Shown one piece after another: positions 50,501-62,500 of a stretch of DNA of 64,000 bases. The DNA is from Prosapia bicincta. Its lineage: Eukaryota; Arthropoda; Insecta; Hemiptera; Cercopidae. The translations under genes and the position numbers were made by a program. Each line of letters starts with the position of its first letter. Position 1 is the first letter of the stretch. The notes under the pieces were generated by a model. That model was not told the origin of the DNA. It searched no databases and saw only the letters and a program-made list of their open reading frames with translations. The stretch spans positions 62,445,168 through 62,509,167 of the forward strand of contig JBAIZL010000004.1 of assembly GCA_036971475.1 (NCBI GenBank), given 5' to 3'.

Positions 50501-53500
50501 AATAAACAAATAGGCAGAATGCAATGTGAATACAGGGCTGGTATGAAGTAATACATGATTCTACAAGAGCTATCTGTTTGAGAATGGATGTAGCATGCTT
50601 TGTAACTTTTACCACAATAAACAAATAGGCTGAATGCAATGTGAATACAGGGCTGGTATGAAGTAATACATGATTCTACAAGGGATATCTGTTTGAGAAT
50701 GATGTAGCATGCTTTGTAACTTTTACCACAATAAACAAATAGGCAGAATGCAATGTGAATACAGGGCTGGTATGAAGTAATACATGATTCTACAAGAGCT
50801 ATCTGTTTGAGAATGGATGTAGCATGCTTTGTAACTTTTACCACAATAAACAAATAGGCTGAATGCAATGTGAATACAGGGCTGGTATGAAGTAATACAT
50901 GATTCTACAAGGGATATCTGTTTGAGAATGATGTAGCATGCTTTGTAACTTTTACCACAATAAACAAATAGGCAGAATGCAATGTGAATACAGGGCTGGT
51001 ATGAAGTAATACATGATTCTACAAGAGCTATCTGTTTGAGAATGGATGTAGCATGCTTTGTAACTTTTACCACAATAAACAAATAGGCTGAATGCAATGT
51101 GAATACAGGGCTGGTATGAAGTAATACATGATTCTACAAGGGATATCTGTTTGAGAATGATGTAGCATGCTTTGTAACTTTTACCACAATAAACAAATAG
51201 GCAGAATGCAATGTGAATACAGGGCTGGTATGAAGTAATACATGATTCTACAAGGGATATCTGTTTGAGAATGATGTAGCATGCTTTGTAGCTTTTACCA
51301 CAATAAACAAATAGGCAGAATGCAATGTGAATACAGGGCTGGTATGAAGTAATACATGATTCTACAAGGGATATCTGTTTGAGAATGATGTAGCATGCTT
51401 TGTAACTTTTACCACAATAAACAAATAGGCAGAATGCAATGTGAATACAGGGCTGGTATGAAGTAATACACGATTCTACAAGGGATATCTGTTTGAGAAT
51501 GGATGTAGCATGCTTTGTAACTTTTACCACAATAAACAAATAGGCAGAATGCAATGTGAATACAGGGCTGGTATGAAGTAATACATGATTCTACAAGGGA
51601 TATCTGTTTGAGAATGATGTAGCATGCTTTGTAACTTTTACCACAATAAACAAATAGGCAGAATGCAATGTGAATACAGGGCTGGTATGAAGTAATACAT
51701 GATTCTACAAGGGATATCTGTTTGAGAATGATGTAGCATGCTTTGTAACTTTTACCACAATAAACAAATAGGCAGAATGCAATGTGAATACAGGGCTGGT
51801 ATGAAGTAATACATGATTCTACAAGGGATATCTGTTTGAGAATGATGTAGCATGCTTTGTAACTTTTACCACAATAAACAAATAGGCAGAATGCAATGTG
51901 AATACAGGGCTGGTATGAAGTAATACATGATTCTACAAGGGATATCTGTTTGAGAATGATGTAGCATGCTTTGTAACTTTTACCACAATAAACAAATAGG
52001 CTGAATGCAATGTGAATACAGGGCTGGTATGAAGTAATACATGATTCTACAAGGGATATCTGTTTGAGAATGATGTAGCATGCTTTGTAACTTTTACCAC
52101 AATAAACAAATAGGCTGAATGCAATGTGAATACAGGGCTGGTATGAAGTAATACATGATTCTACAAGGGATATCTGTTTGAGAATGATGTAGCATGCTTT
52201 GTAACTTTTACCACAATAAACAAATAGGCTGAATGCAATGTGAATACAGGGCTGGTATGAAGTAATATATGATTCTACAAGGGCTATCTGTTTGAGAATG
52301 ATGTAGCATGCTTTGTAACTTTTACCACAATAAACAAATAGGCTGAATGCAATGTGAATACAGGGCTGGTATGAAGTAATACATGATTCTACAAGGGATA
52401 TCTGTTTGAGAATGATGTAGCATGCTTTGTAACTTTTACCACAATAAACAAATAGGCTGAATGCAATGTGAATACAGGGCTGGTATGAAGTAATACATGA
52501 TTCTACAAGGGATATCTTTTTGAGAATGAAGAGGTTTCATACAATTGTGGAGAAAGAGGTAAAATGCAACCCCTATAGTAATCAGTCATTTTAAACTGAA
52601 AGGTGCTGGTCTAGAGGGCAAGTACTATGCCTTTTGGAGGTCAAATTTCAAATAAAAAATACAATACAAAATCGCTTCTCATAATTAAAGAACTCAATTT
52701 TCTAAAACAATATGAAATACTTCAGCACACTAAATGCAGTCCTCAGCAAGGGACTTTAAACATGTGAAATGCATGAAGTCAAACTAGCAAAGAAATCTAG
52801 TGATTTTGTAGAACAATTTTAAATTTGAATATTTTCAAAATATTCATAAAATACTTTAAAACAATACATTTTTAATAACTATAAATTTAAGGAATATACA
52901 CAAAAAATTAGTAGTTTCAATAAATATGTCCAATGTCAATCAAATATATTGATATAAGTGTGTAAGATTTGAGTTTATAATTTTTTTTACTGTTGAAAAA
53001 ATTACACACTACAATAAAACTACACTACTGTAAAAACTACATACACCAATTTTCAACACATGTACTTCACCTGTTGTTTTGCATTTCTATTTGGCTTAAC
53101 TGAGAAATGAACATCTTTCATTGCTTTTTCTATAATAGAGACTGGATATGGCCTCTTGGTTTCTGGGTTTACACATTTATCTGAAAAAGATAATTTCAAG
53201 TATAGGTTATGGAGAATTTTAAATTCTAAAAGATATTTAATCTAGTTTCAACGAAATGGGAAAATGTCTTGTTAAAGTCAAGTTGCTTTCAATAGTCGTC
53301 TTGTGAGAATCAACACATTAATCTTCTAACACTCACATACAGTCTTAACTATGTTCTTTGTAATAATTACGGTGCAAGATAAATCTTCTAAATCTCTTAT
53401 ATACAAAATAAAATTCTCTAAAATAAGAGAGCCTAATTTCAGTTTATAAGATGTGAATTTGGCTTTGGAGGTATGTGTGTGGAAATAGACAACTACTACT

Positions 53501-56500
53501 CAGCAAATAGTTAAACAAAACACTGAGTTTACATTAATCTTTATTTTATTTAAATATAATTTTTGGTTCAGTAGTGTTTGTAAGTAAGAATAATTATGCA
53601 TTAAATAGTACGAGTTAAAAGAAAACTATTTAAAGAATATCATCACACAAAAATAACTAGTTGACCAAGTTGAATTTTAGTGGACAATATCAAATTTAAA
53701 ACATACTAGGGACTCATAGCAAAACTTGCTGCTTCTTATTTATTACAATAAAATGAAATGAAATACTCTCTGCTGAATACTTTTCAATAGTTTAAGTATT
53801 ATATTAATAATGTGATTAATATCAATACATTTTATGCTAGAATCACAATAGTATGTCTCGGTAAATAATGTTTTTGGTGTAACTATTTTCATCATCGTTT
53901 ACTTTCCCTTGTGTGCTTCGGTTTTTTAATTGATCCTTAATATTTCATTACTAAAAGCCACATATAATTCTCCATGACTGAATACTGGGTTTTCCAAATA
54001 GATACCAATTTATTCAAAGGTTTGCTCTTGAGCTTTGATTATTGACATTGTAAAGATTAGCCTTATTGGAAACTGAGTCCTAAATGAAATGTCATATTTT
54101 AATCTGTTGTTATTAGTTTTATTCTTAGAAGAAATACTGCTTGGCCTTTGTGTTTGCCAATAAGTATTTCCAAATATAATGATTTTTCCAACATAGCTTT
54201 CACAATTAGCTTTCACTAGAACAATATGAAATTTACAGACACACAAAAATACAAAGTACAAACATATTAAACAAACAAACACAATACAAATCACACATAC
54301 TCTTTGATACTATCGAAAACCTGCCTTTAAAACTGTCACCGCTTGACCCGACATCTCCAAGCAGAAGACACTGATGAAGATCGCCACATAGCGATCGAAA
54401 ATGTTCTGTCTCAGTAAGTTATAACAAATTTACAAAATTTAAAGTTTGGATAGTCATAAACTATTGTTCAATTGAGAATTATAATTGTTTTTTTCTTTTT
54501 TAATAGGAATCAAAACTCATTAGTCGATTCCCTCTCTCGAAACATTTTCTATTGTTTTAAAATATATAAATTATAATAAATGTCTGAAATTAATTATGTA
54601 CAAAAGATAATAATTTAGTTATACTTAGCAGATTTGTGTAGAAGCCCTTCCTAATATGACTACTTTATCAATGAAACATAAGCTTAATTAAGAGTATATT
54701 TACATTTTACTACGTATATTGTATGGTTTTATAGTTCATTATTTTATTTAATTTTATTATGGTTAATTAATCACTTTAACATTAGTTTATGACTATCTGA
54801 ACTTTAAATGTAAAACAAAAAACTCACCATACTCTCAACCCACATAAAAAGTCTACCCCAAAGTTATCCTCACTAATATCAAATTCACACAACACGAAAT
54901 AAATTTAATAAACAAAGGCCTAAATTACAACCTACATTATAAACGAAATAATATAATAAATAGAAACATTATACAACAAACTGAAACAGCCATACAAAAA
55001 ACCGACACCAAAGATCAAGACTCACTTCGATATGACACAAAAAAACCTAACCAAACACAAAAACATAACCAACAAAAACATGAACAATGAAATTAAAATT
55101 GATGCAAACACATATAGCAAAAAGCTCAATTAAACATCACACTCACCACAGCAGACAAAGGCAACATCACAGTAATTATTAATACAAACAGCATGAATGA
55201 CAAAATCAATGATTACATAATAAATAATAATATAAAGTGATTAATTAAGATCCACCGAACGTAATGGTCTACAAATTTCAAGTTTATTGTGGTGTTTAAT
55301 TTTTGTCATTAGTAAAATGAAAATAAAAACTTGGCAGGAAATTATTTTTAATACAAAATTATTTAAAAATAGTATTTCTCTTGATATCACGGCCAAATGA
55401 TAAAAAAGTAAAATTTCTTATAGTGATTCAGACAATCGAGCAAAAGTTTTTTGTCGCTGTTACCCCACAAATTTACAATATTAAAAAAAATACGAAGGAT
55501 GTAAAAAAAATAACCAGAATCATGTAGCTGTGAGCTTGATAGTTGCTGCTTCTAGTGCTAATTGGGAGTAGACATAACCTCGATTAGTCAGTCTTCCAGC
55601 AGGTATCAAAATGTCAGGTTTCATTCGGTAGTGCAAGCTTTTATTTGAATATGCTAATAGTTAATTTGTCAGTTTTTAAGGTGAATGAATTTCAAGAACA
55701 ACATCTGTCATTGAAGTATTTTTTCTCTTAGGGAAAATCGTAGCAGAAACTGTTTTGTTAAAATCTTACTACGAAGACGCTATGAGCAAAACACAAGTCT
55801 ACGAGTGGTTTCACGATTTAAAAATGGCGAAATGTTGATCACAGACTTCCTTCGATCTGGGCGTCCTTCAACTTCAAAAACAGAGGAAAATGATGCGAAG
55901 TTTGTTAGTTGATTATGCTCAACCGGCAAACTACAATTGACGAGCTTGTTGACTTAACTAACATTTCTTGGAGTTTGTGTCAAAGAATTCCCACTGAAGA
56001 ATTACAAATGTATCAGGTAGCTTCAAAATTCGTTTCTCCCATCCTCATTGACAAAAAACAAAATCATGTGGAAGTGTGCAGGCAGTTAGGGAACCAGTTA
56101 GAAATTTATCAAAGTTTTTTTTTAATAATAACTGGTGATGAGAGTTGATGTTATGGTTACGGCCCAGAAACTAAACAGCAGTCAAGACAGTGGAAGTCGC
56201 CATCATCTCCACGACCTAAAAAACCAAGGCAAGTGAAATCAAACGTGAAAACATTGCTGATTTGTTTCTGTGATGTTATGGGATTGAATATTCTGAGTTT
56301 GTACTTCAAGGTCAAACCGTAAATCAAGAATTGTAATTGGATATTTTGAGATGCTTGTGTGATCTACTGTGACGCAAGTGCCCTGATTTGTGGGGAGTGG
56401 AGACTTTACCATGACAAAGTATGATGATTTCTAGCTAAAAATAGCATGACCTTGGTTTCTTACCTCGCTTAATCACCGGATCTTGCTCTGTGCGTCTTCT

Positions 56501-59500
56501 TTTTGTTTACCCGAATGAAATGGGAGCTCAAAGAAAAACGTTTTGCTACCATAGGAGAAGTAAAACAAAAAATGACAGAATCGTTGAAAGACATTAAGTT
56601 AGAAGAATTGCAGAGCTCTTTCCAGAAGTGAAAAACTAGTCTAGATATGTGCATCTTGTCTAATGGGAAGTACTTTGAAGGAAATAAAAGTGGCATTAAG
56701 CAATATTAAATATTAAAGGTATACAAAATTAAATTCCGGTTGTTTTTGGGGTCTTCCCTTGTCACCTAAATTAAAAATAATATGTAAAACCTCACAACAC
56801 TTAATTTTAACGACAAACTAGTTTGAAGCACATATTAGGAATACTATTTCATTATAAATATCCAATACTTTCATGAACATTAACATGCAAAATATCCATA
56901 AAACCCTACAGAGAAAGAAAGGTGTTGTCTGTCGTGGCATTCATGACTACTCCGTGGGAAGACTTTAGACAATGTTACAAATGGGTTGATCACTTTGCGT
57001 TTAAATGCATTTGTCACATTTTTATAAAACAATATATTCAATTTATGGTTAAATTAATATTATTTTGACTTTATACATAACCTAAAGATTATTATGATTT
57101 TATAATTTCTGTTTGTTTTCCAGAACACATGAGGTCACATATTTAAAAAGATTGTTTCATATTCCTATTTTATATATTTAAAAAAATCTTTTTATTTTTC
57201 AATATATTATTACCAAAATATTTAATGACACATTAGATGTACTTCTTTATTGGCCTACAAACAATTCAAAACAATTAACTCAGTAAAGAAGGAGGACAAG
57301 ACTACTTTATGTAATTACGGGGGGGGGGGGGGGTACTACCGTTATGGATTCGTTACGAAGGGAGGAGGGGGGGTAAAAATCATCCATTTTAATATTATGT
57401 AATTTAGGGATGGCCCCTTAAAACCTCTCATATCTGGCCCACTCATATCGAGAACCTCGATATCTGGCCGTAATATGAAAATAAAGTAAGGGCCTTTATT
57501 CCGCAATGCGCTTTGCCATTAAGCCAGTTCACTGTTGCTAGTAGTCAGCTCTTCATTCTTTCCCGATTCAGCCAGCTGTGTTTGAGGCGGGTAATAGCAG
57601 CCAATCGTTCACTCTTACAAAGGTGGAAGAATATTTAATCAAAGAAATATTTTCAACGAGTTAAGCAAAGACCATTACATCTTTTTTTACCAAAACTGAT
57701 AATTAATCTAGATATGTATGTACAGTGCTGTATTAAGGTGTACATACAGGTATATAATTAAATTGTACACAGCTCTATATTGCTATTAAAATATAATTAT
57801 GACCTTCTGTAAGGGTAACGTATTTACTTGAAACAATCATACATCTACTTCCAATTGGAATGGTTGTGAGTATATAGTACAGATGTACATCATTACATAA
57901 CCCCTCCCATATCCAGATCAAGCAGTCACTACAGTGATCCAGATATGAGAGGTTTTACTGTATCAATGAATCAAATTTTACTCAAGTTTTTAAAACTATA
58001 AACTGGTTTTTAGTGAAAACCATTTTTCATATTCAGGTAATGTAGAATATTAACAAATGGTTCAAACAAGAATTATAGATTACCTTCTTTGTTTATAGAT
58101 TGTTTCATCTATTCATTTTGTAACTAACATTTAATGAACATGCAAATAGTACTGGTTTATATGGAAAATAGTGTTATAAAGAACAATGTAATTGGAGTGT
58201 TGAGATTGTACATTTTAAATGGACTTATTATAAGTAATTATTTTGTAACTACGTGAATACTTTTGAAATTACTTTACTGGGGCGTTTTGAAACAATCTAC
58301 TAATTTAAATATTCTTCATATATTAAACAATAGTAAAAAACCCAACCACTACAGAAAAATTTGAAATATTCAAAGACACAAAAACAACATATCTTAAACG
58401 ACCACATACTTTGAACCTAACACCTGATTCCAATATGTAGTAAACATGCTGCTTAAACCAAACTCCCTTCCATCCTCATAAATCCTATATCCAAAAACCT
58501 TGAGCGATCGATGCCAACAGCAGGTCGGCTTTGTTGATGAAATGATTATTTCGAAACCCATCAGCAAGTAAAATCAAAAGTATTCGCTCAGTTACGCAAA
58601 AATTACTTATAATTTAACTAGCGAATTTAAGATGATTACATCAAGCAACTTTAAATGAACCTAACCTGATATAGACCTATGATGTTAATTTTATAATAAA
58701 ACTTGAAATTGATCACTGACTTTAAAAGGAATTTACTTATATAATCAATAAATTATAAAGAAATGAAGATGGCATAAGTTATTTGCTGAGCAAATTATGA
58801 AAAGTAGCGTCACTGTAGTAACACAATTATAATATTAGCCTTATACAGTAAAATTTTAAATATTATTATATTTAGATTATAACTATTATCTTTTGGACAT
58901 GAAAATCTAGTAACATATACCCATTGCAAAATTTATTTTCTTCAAACAATGAAAAAGAAAACCTGGTAATTATTTCCTTTTTACATACATTTTTCAATAA
59001 AAAATGTAGTTATTTATTTTAACAAATTTGTGAATGTTTTTCTCAATAATTTATATTAACCAAAATAAATTTTAAAAAAATCAAATGTCATATAGATTCA
59101 TAAACTTTTAACCCATTGCCTCCCAATGATAAAACTATCTTGTTCCTACGATATATATTTACCAGACATACAGATGTTGGTTTTTCAACATCGGTTTTTG
59201 TTGTTGCTTCAATAAACTATGTTGTTGTTTTTTTCAGTTAATTGTTTAGTTGCTTGGCCCTTGTTAAAGCGTTATCATCTCCATGCTTCAGATAAGCATG
59301 TGCAACAAGTTTCACATGACTAAGCAATTGTATTTTGGCGCAGCACAATTCAGTTGCCATGATCAATCGACATGACAAATGAACCCATGCCCTTAGATTG
59401 CTCGGATCCTCAGTGATAATTTAATAAAACAATTTTTCACAAACAATTTGTATGATCACTCAGAGCTTGACTATTAAGAAAAGCTCGTACAGTAATTGAA

Positions 59501-62500
59501 TATTAAACCAACATCTCAGGCAGTAGGGTATAAAATAAAAAGTTAGCCATCGGCAGAGTTCAGGTCCAGTCCATAAGGATGAGACCTGTCTGTTATTTCA
59601 TATAATTTCAGACAATGTCTGAGCTTGTTTTATTGTTTTCTATTGTTTATAAATTAACATGTTAAAAATGAATGTTAATGGGGTATCGACATATACTATA
59701 CCACTGATGTAAATTATTTGTTGTCATTAATGGTGGAGAATGCTAATTAGTGAGGACAGTGACTCACTTATAAGCAGAGAAAACGAGAATGTAATTACAC
59801 TGTTTTTTAACTGAGCATTAGTCGAGTTACGATCATGCGAAATGCCTTAGGGAAAGGCAGACAGATCTTAATGACACTGACAAACTGGTACACGGGACAC
59901 ATTTATGCTGTAAATAAGAGTTTATAATCATAAGGTTTACCTGCCACTGTTGTTGCAATATCTTTGAATAATGAATCTAACTGTGAATGCCTTTCTTTGT
60001 CCGATACCTGCAGTTCACCTTTAGCTAATATCTCTTTACATATTTCTGTTTGATCTTCTTTACCGAATGCTTTTATTAAGTCTTCTTTTTTTGCTACTTG
60101 ACCTTTAGATACATTGGTAAAAATAGAATGTGTTTGCAATACCTCGTCAATATCTTTTTCCCTGAAAATTTGAGAAAATACAATGAGAAATACAAATTTT
60201 TTAATACTTTGGAATTTAAAAATAATGTGTTTTTTATTAATAGAAATGTGTGGCCTATTATCTAAATATAATCTCTATAGTGTGATAAAAGAGTAAATTA
60301 TATTATGTACTATGTATTAAATCGAATTGCTAAAATATATTTCTGAAATTATTTATAATTGGTTGAGCATGATCAAGCATAAAATTTTAATTAAAATGAC
60401 CATTAAATTCTTGTACCTTATAATGTACAAATTCATTACTGAGAAACACAATTTCAAAATTTACAAAAACTTATTGAATGTGACTTTTACATAAACAGAA
60501 TAAATCACTCTTTAAAGTGCTGATTTCAGATCAATACTAAATTGACTTTAAGAAATACCAACATCCACAAATGACACTAATGAAAAACTAAATACAATCA
60601 TTTATACAGAAATAGACCCATTACTAGACTAAATGATATTGTATGCCACACATAGCAAAACAACAAAAATATTAAAAAGAAAGAAAAAAAACAGAAATTT
60701 ATCACTTTTGACATATATAAAACAACCTCGAATAGTCCGTAAGAACTTTAAAAGTAAGATATTAAAATTGCATTCAAAACTAATAATATATTTAAATATG
60801 ATATATAACATAACAAAAACATTGAAAGGAATAATCCTGACTCACAGTACATAAAAACTAAATCGTACATCTGTAATAATAGATGGAGGGAAACACAAAA
60901 TGAAATAACTTGGCAATGATGACAAAAAAGAGATGAAATTATTTGTGATATGGCCATCCAAGATGGCTAGAATTAATTCCTTGTTACTTCCGTTGATATG
61001 TTTCTTGACCGATGGAATTTTCATTAACTGTATTTGATTGTTCCTTTCCTCCTCCTGAAGTCATTAAAATTTGTAATTATAGTTTTAGAACCATTTTTAA
61101 GGATCACAAGGACTGTTAATATTATAATATCGAAATCTTGTTGCTGCTCATGACGAACTGGTTGTTATTTTTTATTACACTTTTGCTACTACTTGAGACC
61201 AGACTTTTTGTTAACTAAAAGTTGTTAAATTGTTAACTTACACTTGGAGGGAAGTTAGAAGTGATGTGATCGAACAGTATGTGTGATCTGTGCCGTGTTT
61301 GTTCATTTAGGATGTCATTTTTATGTGTGTTGCTATGTCTATATATTTCATATTGTTCTAGTGTGTTTAATTTATCGCCTTTGTTGCATGTGTGGAGATG
61401 CTCATGTTATTTTCCATACTTTTGCATGAGTGTTTAGTGTACATGAGGTGTTTTGCAAAGGTGGATTCAATAGTAGTGTGCAGTGCCCTTTTGTGTTCTA
61501 TATATCTTTCGGCGAAAGATCTGCCTGTTCGTCCAACATAGAAGTTATTGCAGTTGTTGCATTTTAGTTTGTATACTCCTGGGTTATTGTATGTGTTGGT
61601 ATTGTTATTAGTGCTGTGTCTGATAGCCGTTTGGCTTTTATTTGTTGTTCTGTAAGGTACAGTGTATCCTGCTTTTTTGAATTGGCGTGCTATTTTATTT
61701 GTGAGTTTGTTTATGTATGTAAGGGTGATGAATTTGTTTGTGTTCATGTTTTTGTTGAGTATTTTCCTGTGTAGTTTGTCTATTAAATAATTGTCATATC
61801 TGTTTTTGTGAGCTAAATATTTGACAATGAAGAATACTACCAAGAAATAAACACCATAAAACATACAGGACAAACCAACGGATACAGCATAACAATGATT
61901 GACAAAACTATACAACCGTCTAAAAAATAAACTCAATAACCCAAGTCTAAGTACTCAACAAGATAAACCCCATATAGTACTTAACAATACCATACAAAAC
62001 CTATAAACTAACCAACACACTTTATAAATACAATTACAGAATAGCCTACTCCACACACAACACTCCCAACAAAAAATTTAAACCCAACAGCATAAACAAA
62101 GACATATACTCTTGCAAACTACACTACAAACATATACTTCAAGTATATGTTTACAAACTAAATTGAAGTTCATGTCCCCCACCCCACAGGACAAACAAGG
62201 AGGTAATTTTACAAATGCTACCAGGAACACATAAAATCACTCACAAACGAATCACGTAATCAAACTTCGCTGAACAACTCAAATCCACAAACCATAACTA
62301 GACAAAAATAACATCTAACCTACAAATTCATCACAAACAAAACAAAAATAACCAACAATACACAACCGAACATTAAAATAAATACAAATATTTCAATCTA
62401 TACCCTACACATATACTCAACACCCGATTACATTCATACTCACATACACTTTTTGACATCATAGCCCCCAATACTCTCTAAAATACATGTACATCCCTTA

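Noticed and set aside
49806..51554. Series of - strand open frames of 86-200 codons with an identical repeated peptide ([17 protein letters not shown]...)
   Set aside because: They are generated by the 114-base period of the minisatellite, which preserves frame. They lie in an SBDS intron and have no domain or start context.
57319..57333. Fifteen-G run as a functional regulatory quadruplex
   Set aside because: It appears to be part of a repeat in an intron; nothing ties it to regulation.
61831..61936. N-terminal extension of the GIY-YIG frame ([12 protein letters not shown]...)
   Set aside because: This part is antisense to the opposite Penelope copy that starts at about 61831; it is not part of the GIY-YIG protein.
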